From assembly GCF_001427025.1 (NCBI RefSeq), contig NZ_LMGA01000001.1, positions 2,779,715 through 2,843,714 of the forward strand: 64,000 nucleotides of DNA. The letters run 5' to 3'. A program made the translations under genes and the position numbers. This DNA comes from Mesorhizobium sp. Root554. GTDB lineage: Bacteria; Pseudomonadota; Alphaproteobacteria; Rhizobiales; Rhizobiaceae. Shown in pieces: positions 38,170 through 46,473 of this stretch. A model generated the notes under the pieces. The model was not told where the DNA came from. It did not search any database and worked only from the letters and a program-made list of their open reading frames with translations. The stretch's first letter is position 1, and every line of letters starts with the position of its first letter.

Positions 38170-38967
38170 GTGAAGCCCCGCATCCTACTCCATGCGCTTG
38201 CCATGCTCGTCGCTTTGGCCTCCGCCGCCGCGGCGGCGCAGACACTGCCCGACCTGAAAGGTCGCAAGGTGGTTGTGGTGACGGAGAACGCCTATCCGCC
38301 GCTGCAATTCGTCGAGCCCAAGACCGGCAAGCCGGTCGGCTGGGAATACGATGCGATGAACGAGATCGCCAAGCGGCTGAATTTTGCTGTCGAATACCAG
38401 AACACCTCCTGGGACGCGATGATCCAGGCGGTTTCCGACAACCAGTACAACATCGGCATGACCGGCATCACCATCAATGACGAGCGCAAGGCCAAGGTCG
38501 ATTTCTCCGATCCCTACATGCGCTCCGAGCAGTTCATGCTGGTGCGCGCCGACGAGTCGCGTTTCAGCGACGCCAAGGGCTTCGCCGCGCTCAAGGACGG
38601 GCTGGTCGGTGCGCAGCCGGGCACCACGCCCTTCTATACGGCAGTCTACAGCGTGCTCGACGGCAATGAGCAGAACCCGCGCATCAAGCTGTTCGAGACC
38701 TTCGGAGCCACCGTGCAGGCATTGAAGACGGGCGATGTCGATACGGTGTTGACCGACGGCACCGCCGGCATGGGCTATGTCGAGGCTTCCAATGGCGGCC
38801 TCAAGCTGGTCGGTGGGCCGCTGGGCAGCGAGGATTTCGGCTTTATCTTCCCGAAAGGCTCAGACCTCGTCCAGCCGGTAAACGCCGCCATTGCCGCGCT
38901 GAAGGCGGACGGCACGCTGGATTCTCTGAACAAGAAGTGGTTCCTCGACTACAAGATGGGACAGTGA
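38170..38967 (+). CDS. Periplasmic amino-acid-binding protein of an ABC transporter (family 3)
   Basis: A 265-residue solute-binding protein with a signal peptide ending SAAAAAQ (residue about 20). Family-3 features are YPPLQFVEPKTGKPVGWEYDAMNEIAKRL, VSDNQYNIGMTGITINDERK and FSDPYMRSEQFMLV. It starts at GTG 38170 behind AGGAG; the frame upstream to 38071 lies within the previous terminator region. A permease gene follows after a rhizobial repeat. No ATP-binding gene lies in this unit. Confidence 0.92.
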   Translation: MKPRILLHALAMLVALASAAAAAQTLPDLKGRKVVVVTENAYPPLQFVEPKTGKPVGWEYDAMNEIAKRLNFAVEYQNTSWDAMIQAVSDNQYNIGMTGITINDERKAKVDFSDPYMRSEQFMLVRADESRFSDAKGFAALKDGLVGAQPGTTPFYTAVYSVLDGNEQNPRIKLFETFGATVQALKTGDVDTVLTDGTAGMGYVEASNGGLKLVGGPLGSEDFGFIFPKGSDLVQPVNAAIAALKADGTLDSLNKKWFLDYKMGQ

Positions 38968-39084
38968 AGCAGGCGCGGGCACTTCATCATCCTGCTTGTG
39001 GGGGTCCGAAGGACGGGCAAGACCCGTGGCTTGCCCTGGCAGGTCGGACCGCAGGTCCGGGTTGGTGGTGCTCTGGCCTCGGTG

Positions 39085-39136
39085 TTGCCCCCACCCCGCT
39101 GCTACGCAGCGACCCTCGCCACAACGGGGAGGGTAA
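39085..39136. repeat. Rhizobial intergenic repeat between binding protein and permease genes
   Basis: The stretch CCCCCACCCC, then GCTGCTACGCAGC (a small hairpin), then GACCCTCGCC and ACGGGGAGGGT matches a palindromic intergenic repeat family common in Mesorhizobium. Its last bases, GGGGAGGG, lie 5-12 bases before the permease ATG and form its only apparent ribosome-binding site. Confidence 0.7.
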
Positions 39137-39958
39137 ATGGCGCTGCCCCTGAAACCCGACTTCCCGTGGTGGCTGGTGGCCGTCGCCGGTCTTGCCACCA
39201 TGGCTGCGGTCTTCATCGCCACGAGCGGCCTCTACGCCCAGGTGTTCTCGACTGTCGTCACGGGCATAGGCGTCACCATCTTCGTCACCCTGGTCGCCTT
39301 CGCGCTTGCCTCGGCGCTCGGGCTGGCGGTGGCGTTGATGGGTCTTTCCGGTTCAGTGGCGCTGCGGCAGATCGCGCGCTTCTACGTCGAGATCATTCGC
39401 AGCGTGCCGATCCTCGTGCTGCTGTTCTGGATCGCCTTCGTTGGCGTCCCGGCCTTCGTCGCCGGCTGGAACTATCTCGCTACGCCATTGCGCGAGGCCG
39501 GCTATGTCGGCGACCTCATGGTGCGCGACGTCTCCCTTCTGTGGCGGGCGATCATCGCGCTGACCATCGCCTATTCCTCCTTCATCGCCGAGATCTTCCG
39601 CGCCGGCATCCAGTCGGTCGGCATCGGCCAGATCGAGGCGGCCAAGGCGCTGGGCCTCAGCCGCTACCGGCGCTTCCGCCACATCGTCTGGCCGCAGGCC
39701 TTCCGCACCATCCTGCCCACCTACGGCAACGACTTCATCGCCATGGTCAAGGACAGTTCGCTGGTATCGGTGCTTGGTGTCGCCGACATCACCCAGATGG
39801 CCAAGGTCTATGCCGCAGGCTCGTTCCGCTTCTTCGAGACCTATTCGATCGTCGCCTACATCTACCTGTTCCTGACCATTGGCCTGTCCTTGGCGCTGCG
39901 CGCGCTGGAAAAACGCCTGCGCCAGCCCGACAGCCAGTATGGCACGGCGGGCCGTTGA
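39137..39958 (+). CDS. Amino-acid ABC transporter permease (HisM/GlnP type)
   Basis: A 273-residue inner-membrane permease with an extra N-terminal helix (residues about 12-30) and five core helices. The cytoplasmic EAA motif is IEAAKALGLSRYRRFRHIVWPQAF near residues 173-196, and RSVPILVLLFWIAFVG matches the polar amino acid uptake family. It probably works with the binding protein upstream; the unit has no ATPase gene, so it may share the one at 42335-43072 or one elsewhere. Translation starts just after the intergenic repeat. Confidence 0.9.
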   Translation: MALPLKPDFPWWLVAVAGLATMAAVFIATSGLYAQVFSTVVTGIGVTIFVTLVAFALASALGLAVALMGLSGSVALRQIARFYVEIIRSVPILVLLFWIAFVGVPAFVAGWNYLATPLREAGYVGDLMVRDVSLLWRAIIALTIAYSSFIAEIFRAGIQSVGIGQIEAAKALGLSRYRRFRHIVWPQAFRTILPTYGNDFIAMVKDSSLVSVLGVADITQMAKVYAAGSFRFFETYSIVAYIYLFLTIGLSLALRALEKRLRQPDSQYGTAGR

Positions 39959-40031
39959 CCCATTCCATTGACCGGCTAAGGAACTTCACCGGCTATAAGG
40001 CGTTCAGCCCCCGCCAACGGACAGGGATCAA

Positions 40032-40613
40032 ATGGAACAGCTCGTCGAGGAATTCGGCCATCCCACCTACATCGCCTTTCCCGTCATCGCCGCGCGGCTG
40101 CTGCTCGCCACCCTGTTCGGCGCGCTGATCGGCTTCGAGCGTGAGTGGCGCGACCGCCCGGCAGGGTTGCGGACACATATACTCGTCTGCGTCGCTTCCG
40201 CTACCTTCGCCATCCTCACCATCGAGATCGTGCATGCGCCGATGTTTGCCGCCGGCACGATGAAGGAAGCCGTCAAGGTCGATCCGGTCCGCGTCGTCGA
40301 GGCTGTTACAGCCGGCGTGGCGTTCCTAGCCGCTGGCGTCGTGATCTTCACACGCGGCGAGGTCAAGGGCCTGACCACCGGAGCCGGCATGTGGCTCGCG
40401 GGCGCCATCGGCGTCGCCTGCGGCCTCGGTCTGTGGCAAGTCGCGCTGTTCGCTACCTTGCTGGCGCTGGTGGTGCTGGGTCTTTTGCAGACGCTGCAGG
40501 CGAAGCTGGAGATGAACCGGTCGCCGGAAGAGGAAGCCAAGGCCGAACCGTCAATCAAGGCGAAGCCGGACAAGCCATCGGAAGTCGAACCGGTCAACAA
40601 GCGCAGGCGTTAG
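40032..40613 (+). CDS. MgtC/SapB family membrane protein
   Basis: A 193-residue protein with four to five hydrophobic segments in its first 145 residues and the MgtC signature RLLLATLFGALIGFEREWRDRPAGLRTHILV. Residues after about 150 form a charged Lys/Glu/Pro tail. MgtC-type proteins affect magnesium adaptation and ATP synthase activity; the short, SapB-type branch here lacks the MgtC C-terminal domain. ATG 40032 is used. Confidence 0.9.
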   Translation: MEQLVEEFGHPTYIAFPVIAARLLLATLFGALIGFEREWRDRPAGLRTHILVCVASATFAILTIEIVHAPMFAAGTMKEAVKVDPVRVVEAVTAGVAFLAAGVVIFTRGEVKGLTTGAGMWLAGAIGVACGLGLWQVALFATLLALVVLGLLQTLQAKLEMNRSPEEEAKAEPSIKAKPDKPSEVEPVNKRRR

Positions 40614-40669
40614 ACCAGGCACAGCCAGCCCCGATTGCCGCCGCCCCAAAACATTGCTATTTAGCCGCG

Positions 40670-40786
40670 ATGGAAGAGCTTTTCGGCGATCCGGCCTACA
40701 AGGGCTTTGTGCTGCAGGACAGGAAACGCCTGCCGGCGCGGTTCTTTGCGCGGATTTCAGGCGCGCTGACCAGCCGACTCGGCTGA
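40670..40786 (+). CDS. Possible 38-residue small protein upstream of leuC
   Basis: A complete frame beginning MEELFGDPAYKGFVLQDRKR and ending in SRLG. It is basic and could form an amphipathic helix. It fills most of the gap between the MgtC/SapB gene and leuC. No ribosome-binding site is clear and I do not recognise a family, so it may be non-coding. Confidence 0.3.
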   Translation: MEELFGDPAYKGFVLQDRKRLPARFFARISGALTSRLG

Positions 40787-40852
40787 TTTCGTAACCGCTG
40801 TCACCGGCCGCTGTGCCGGCTTCTTCCTCAGAAAATCGACGGATTTACGCAT

Positions 40853-42265
<1,413 letters not shown>

Positions 42266-42284
42266 TCGGTCTCCAGCAGAAATG

Positions 42285-42315
42285 AAAAAGGCCCGCATCT
42301 TGCGGGCCTTTTTTT
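42285..42315 (+). terminator. Rho-independent terminator after leuC
   Basis: AAAAAGGCCCGCA-TCT-TGCGGGCCTTTTTTT, a perfect 13-bp stem with a long T-run; the A-rich left arm lets it serve the convergent ABC operon as well. Confidence 0.93.
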
Positions 42316-42334
42316 GCCTCAGGATTCCGAAGCG

Positions 42335-43072
42335 TCAGCCGGCTTCACCGACCATGCCGATGAAGCGCTGCAACTCTTCCGTCTTCGGCTTGGTGAACAC
42401 CTCCTGCGGCGGACCGACTTCGTGCACACGGCCCTCATGCATGAAGACGACGCGCTTGCAGACGTCGCGGGCGAATTTCATTTCATGCGTCACCATCATC
42501 AGCGTCATGCCTTCAGACGCCAGTTCGCGCACCACCGCCAGCACCTCGCCGACCAGTTCAGGGTCGAGTGCCGAGGTGATCTCGTCGCACAAAAGCGCCA
42601 TCGGCTGCATCGCCAGCGCCCGGGCGATGGCGACGCGCTGCTGCTGTCCGCCGGACAGCTCGTCGGGGTAGGCGTCGAACTTCTCGGCCAGACCGACGCG
42701 CTCAAGCATCCGCCGCGCCATTGCCTCGGCTTCAGGCTTCGGCGTCTTCTTCACCACGGTTTGCGACAGGATGACGTTGCCGCCCGCCGTCAGATGCGGG
42801 AAAAGGTTGAACTGCTGGAAAATCATGCCGACCTTCAGCCGCAGCGCCTTCAGGTGCTTGTCATCCGGCAGCAAGGGCTGGCCTGCGACCGAGATCGATC
42901 CGGCGTTGATCTGCTCCAGTCCGTTGATGCAGCGCAGCAGCGTCGATTTGCCGGAGCCGCTGCGGCCGATAACGGCGACGACCTCGCCGGCCTCGACATT
43001 GAGGTTGATGCCCTTCAGCACCTCATTGCTGCCGAAGCTCTTGCGCACCTCAGTGATTTCGATGAGCGACAT
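42335..43072 (-). CDS. Amino-acid ABC transporter ATP-binding protein (GlnQ/HisP type)
   Basis: A 245-residue ATPase with Walker A GRSGSGKSTLLRCINGLE (about residue 36), signature LSGGQQQRVAIARAL and Walker B ALLCDEITSALDP. The ITSALDP wording and the MVTHEMKFARDVCKRVVFMHEGRV switch region identify the polar amino acid uptake branch. It is the last gene of a four-gene operon and overlaps the permease upstream by 23 bases. It may also energise the ATPase-less permease at 39137-39958. Confidence 0.94.
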   Translation of the reverse strand: MSLIEITEVRKSFGSNEVLKGINLNVEAGEVVAVIGRSGSGKSTLLRCINGLEQINAGSISVAGQPLLPDDKHLKALRLKVGMIFQQFNLFPHLTAGGNVILSQTVVKKTPKPEAEAMARRMLERVGLAEKFDAYPDELSGGQQQRVAIARALAMQPMALLCDEITSALDPELVGEVLAVVRELASEGMTLMMVTHEMKFARDVCKRVVFMHEGRVHEVGPPQEVFTKPKTEELQRFIGMVGEAG

Positions 43073-43709
43073 TCAGCTTCCTTTCGAGCATCTGGCTGCT
43101 TTTCGAAAGCGGCCAGCAGATGGCGAAATAGATGAGGGCGACGAAGCCGTAGACGGTGAACGGTTCAAACGTCGCATTCGTGACTACGGTGCCCGCCTTC
43201 GACAGTTCGACGAAGCCGATGATGGAGGTCAGCGCCGTGCCCTTGATGACCTGCACCGAGAAGCCAACGGTCGGCGGGATGGCGATCTTGAAGGCTTGCG
43301 GCAGGATCACCCAGCGCATCTGCTGCAGGTAGCCCATGCCGAGGCTGGCGGACGCCTCCCATTGACCCTTGACGACGGCCTCGACGCAGCCGCGCCAGAT
43401 TTCTGCAAGGAAGGCGGCCGTCCAAAGGATCAGCGCCGTGCCGGCGGCCAGCCATGGCGGCACGTCGATGCCGAACAGGCCGAGACCGAAGAAGGCGAGG
43501 AAGAGCTGCATCAGCAGCGGCGTGCCCTGAAACAACTCGACATAGTATTTGACGAAGATCCGGCCGATGCGGGCGCGCCCGATGCGCAGGAAAAGCAGCA
43601 GCACGCCCAACAGCCCGCCGCCGACGAAGGACACCAGCGACAGGACCAGTGTCCAGCGCGTCGCCAGGAGCAGGTTACGCAGGATATCCCAGGTGGTGAA
43701 CTCGGTCAT
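43050..43709 (-). CDS. Amino-acid ABC transporter permease
   Basis: A 219-residue permease with five helices. ELFQGTPLLMQLFLAFFGL is the family marker, and the EAA loop is WEASASLGMGYLQQMRWVILPQAF near residues 125-148. The ATG at 43709 overlaps the stop of the upstream permease (ATGA). It forms a heterodimer with the partner permease, so the system needs both. Confidence 0.92.
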   Translation of the reverse strand: MTEFTTWDILRNLLLATRWTLVLSLVSFVGGGLLGVLLLFLRIGRARIGRIFVKYYVELFQGTPLLMQLFLAFFGLGLFGIDVPPWLAAGTALILWTAAFLAEIWRGCVEAVVKGQWEASASLGMGYLQQMRWVILPQAFKIAIPPTVGFSVQVIKGTALTSIIGFVELSKAGTVVTNATFEPFTVYGFVALIYFAICWPLSKSSQMLERKLNVAHRNH

Positions 43710-44377
43710 CGCACCGCCCTCCGCGGGAAGATCAAGCTGCCGATCCCGGCCAGGACGTAGCGCAGCGCGATCGCCAGCAACAGGTAGATGGCGGTCGAGA
43801 TGAAATAGGCCTCGAAGGCGCGGAAGGTGCGCGACTGGATGTAATTGGCGGCGAAGGTGAGATCCTCGGCGGCGATCTGCGAGACCACCGCCGAGCCGAG
43901 CATGACGATGATCGCCTGCGAGGACAGCGCCGGCCAGATGCGCTGCAGCGCCGGCACCAGAACCACATGGCGGAACACCTGCAGGCGGTTCATGCCGAGA
44001 CTGGAGCCGGCCTCGAACTGGCCGCGCGGCGTCGCCTGGATGCCGGCCCTGACGATCTCGGCGCTGTAGGCGCCCAGATTGACCACCATGGCCAGCAACG
44101 CCGCCTCCATCCCGCTCAGGCTGAACCCCAATCCGGGAAGGCCGAAGAAGATGAAGAAGAGCTGGATGATGAACGGCGTATTGCGGATCAGCTCGATATA
44201 GGCGATCGGCAGTGGCCGCAGCCAGGCAGGCCCCTGCGTGCGGGCCCAGGCGCAGGCGATGCCGACCAGAACGCCGAGCACCGTAGCGACGAAGGTCAGC
44301 TCCAGGGTGATCCAAATGCCTTTCAGGAAGACCGGATAGTAATCCGCGACCCACCCGAAATCGAACTGGTAATGCAT
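43706..44377 (-). CDS. Amino-acid ABC transporter permease
   Basis: A 223-residue permease with five helices, RNTPFIIQLFFIFFGLPGLGF near residues 65-85 and EAA loop FEAGSSLGMNRLQVFRHVVLVPAL near 120-145. It overlaps the next permease by four bases. It is separated from the binding-protein gene upstream by 72 bases containing a stable hairpin. Confidence 0.92.
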   Translation of the reverse strand: MHYQFDFGWVADYYPVFLKGIWITLELTFVATVLGVLVGIACAWARTQGPAWLRPLPIAYIELIRNTPFIIQLFFIFFGLPGLGFSLSGMEAALLAMVVNLGAYSAEIVRAGIQATPRGQFEAGSSLGMNRLQVFRHVVLVPALQRIWPALSSQAIIVMLGSAVVSQIAAEDLTFAANYIQSRTFRAFEAYFISTAIYLLLAIALRYVLAGIGSLIFPRRAVR

Positions 44378-44402
44378 CGCCGCTGTCCCCGTTGCGAATT
44401 GG

Positions 44403-44430
44403 CCGGCCCATGCCTGCGCGCATGGGCCGG
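44403..44430 (-). promoter_or_regulatory. Intercistronic hairpin between binding-protein and permease genes
   Basis: A perfect 11-bp stem, CCGGCCCATGC with GCATGGGCCGG and a 6-base loop, without a T-run. Hairpins in this position often protect the upstream binding-protein mRNA so that it accumulates above the permease message. Confidence 0.6.
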
Positions 44431-44449
44431 GCTTTGGGCTAGGTCAATC

Positions 44450-45241
44450 CTAGAGGTCGGCGGGAAGCTCCTGATGCAGCCATTTGTCGATGAAGCCGGC
44501 CAAAGTGCCGTCCTTCTTGGCCTCGCTGATGATGGCGTTGACCTTGTCCTTCAACCCCGCCTCGTTCTTGTTGAGGCCGATATAGCAGGGGCTCTTGTTC
44601 ATCAGGAATTTCAGTTCCGGCCGCTTCGGCGGATTTTTTTCCAGAATGGCGGCGGCATGGACGTTGCCGGTGACGATCACTTCGGTCTGGCCGGCAAGGA
44701 AGGCTGACATGGTACCGTTATTGTCCTCGAAGCGCTTGATGTCAGCGTCCGGCGGTGCAATCTTCGACAGCGCGAAATCCTCGATGGCGCCGCGGGTGAC
44801 GGCGATCGTCTTGCCCGACAAATCTTCCGGCTTCTCGATCTTGACGTCCTTCGGCGCGAATACGCCGTTGAAGAAAGGCGCATAGGCCTGGGTGAAATCG
44901 ACCGCCTTCTCGCGCTCGGCATTCTTGCCCAGGCTGGAGATGATGAGATCGACCTTGTTGGTTTGCAGATAGGGGATGCGGTTCGGCAGCGTCACCGGTA
45001 CGAATTCGACCTTGGCCCCCATCTTCTCGCCGATCATCGTGGCCATGTCGATGTCGAGACCCTTCAGGTTCATGTCTGTTCCGACCGAGCCGAAGGGTGG
45101 ATAATCCTGCGGCACACCGATGCGGATTGTCCCGCGCGCAGCGATATCGGCAAGCGCGTCGGCCTGCGCCGGAGCACCGGATAGGGAAAAGCCCGCGAGC
45201 AACATGCCGGCGACGGCAAACAATGAGCGGCGTTTCATCAT
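44450..45241 (-). CDS. Periplasmic amino-acid-binding protein of an ABC transporter
   Basis: A 263-residue family-3 solute-binding protein. Signal peptide MMKRRSLFAVAGMLLAGFSL ends near APAQA (residue about 27). Mature motifs are GTIRIGVPQDYPPFGSVG, LKGLDIDMATMIGEKMG and DLIISSLGKNAEREKAVDFTQAY. ATG 45241 or 45238 is the start. It is first in the operon with two permeases and an ATPase. Confidence 0.93.
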   Translation of the reverse strand: MMKRRSLFAVAGMLLAGFSLSGAPAQADALADIAARGTIRIGVPQDYPPFGSVGTDMNLKGLDIDMATMIGEKMGAKVEFVPVTLPNRIPYLQTNKVDLIISSLGKNAEREKAVDFTQAYAPFFNGVFAPKDVKIEKPEDLSGKTIAVTRGAIEDFALSKIAPPDADIKRFEDNNGTMSAFLAGQTEVIVTGNVHAAAILEKNPPKRPELKFLMNKSPCYIGLNKNEAGLKDKVNAIISEAKKDGTLAGFIDKWLHQELPADL

Positions 45242-45865
45242 GCTGGAAATCCCTGTGTTGAGGCTGGAAGGTTGGGGCGAGGAAAAGGCAAACTGCCGGT
45301 GCGGCCGATGCGCAGGCGCGAACCGGTGACCCGTTCGGGCACGCCGGGATCTGACGCAAAACGACAAGGCGGCCCCGAGCGGCGACCGGGCCGGAGGCCG
45401 GGCAAGGTGGGGAAGCAGCAGCATACGCCGCAACGGATTTTGATGGGTTCGGCGGGAGAAACCTGAAGTCCTGAACAAAAAACAAGTCATTCGTCCCGGC
45501 TGGCTCTTACGCTCTCGCGCAAGTCAGTGGAAATAGTGCCGATCGAAAATGATCGGCGATCCATGCATCGCGTGAATATAGAAACCCCGCCATTCATACG
45601 TTCATATGCCTATAGATCAGGCACGCCGCCCACGAATTGAGTTGTTCAGACTCAATCCGGGGAGCAATTCCCCATTATCATTTTTTAGACTCGTATTTCT
45701 TCTGGCATTGTTAGTCAGATTAAATCGCCTTGTCACCGAAAATCTGACAGGCGCGCAATCTGGCGCGCGCGCTGCTTTGGCGCGGCGCATTCCGTCAGCC
45801 CGGTACGGCGCTCGCGCCGGGCATAGAAAGACTCACCGGCCCCTCGACCGATTCATATTGAAGGA
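45242..45865. other. 624-base intergenic region with a candidate plus-strand RNA end
   Basis: Holds the minus-strand promoter of the ABC operon. No convincing protein gene was seen. Around 45500-45750 base composition becomes AT-richer than the flanks. On the plus strand ATTGAGT (45636) pairs with ACTCAAT (45650-45656), then GGGGA pairs with TTCCCC (45659-45673), and six T follow at 45681-45686. That is terminator-like, yet no plus-strand gene ends here. Confidence 0.4.
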
Positions 45866-46168
45866 TCAGGAGGCGAAGCCGCCGAAGCTGCGGGCAACCG
45901 GCTTGACCGATATGATCGGCTGGGCTTCCGGCCACAATATGCCTGCCGTGTTGGCGAAGGTGATGAAGGCGTCCCGCGCCGCGGCAACGGAAATGTCGCC
46001 TGCGCGCGCCGCTTCGACGGCCGCGACAGCCCCGCCATAGCTGACGCTGCGTCGGGAGGGTTCCCATTCCGTCAGGAACTCATGCATTTCCGACAGGCAG
46101 GCGATCTCACGCTTGACGCCAAGTCCCGCGGAAACAGCAACCGGGGTGAAGAACATCTGATCGCGCAT
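45866..46168 (-). CDS. DUF982 family protein
   Basis: A 100-residue soluble protein with the DUF982 layout: a hydrophobic start (MFFTPVAVSAGLGVKREI), a helix ending FLTEW, YGGAVAAVEAARAGDISVAAARDAFITFANTAGIL as the most conserved part, and a short basic end. DUF982 occurs in many copies in rhizobia and its function is unknown. The ATG at 46168 follows AAAGAG; the frame is open to 46216. It is divergent from the siderophore receptor gene. Confidence 0.8.
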   Translation of the reverse strand: MRDQMFFTPVAVSAGLGVKREIACLSEMHEFLTEWEPSRRSVSYGGAVAAVEAARAGDISVAAARDAFITFANTAGILWPEAQPIISVKPVARSFGGFAS

Positions 46169-46385
46169 GGGAACTCTTTCGGGAAAGCCGCACGGTCGGG
46201 TTTGACGCGGCGGCATTGAAGTTCGGGACGCGCATCAACGCCGGGCCTTTCCTTCGGTTCCCGGCGCAAGGCGCGAACGACGTGACGTTCACGCCAAGGG
46301 CGCAACGTGAAAGAACCCCGAACCCCACGTCTCCGCGATTTCAGACCCTCATATAACTTGATTGTCTTTGTCAGCATAAAAATGT

Positions 46386-46400
46386 TGACTCGATTAGTCA
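46386..46400. promoter_or_regulatory. Candidate RirA (IRO) box upstream of the siderophore receptor
   Basis: TGACTCGATTAGTCA fits the rhizobial iron-responsive operator pattern TGA-N9-TCA and is a perfect dyad of TGACT/AGTCA. Its left end overlaps TTGACT, a good -35 hexamer, and TATATA-like sequence follows at about 46404, so a bound repressor would block the promoter. It lies 74 bases upstream of the receptor start. Confidence 0.6.
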
Positions 46401-46473
46401 TGATATATAGGCGGTCCCTATATGCCCGGATCGTTGTTGGGAACCACCCGGGCGATTGATCATCGGGGGCGAC

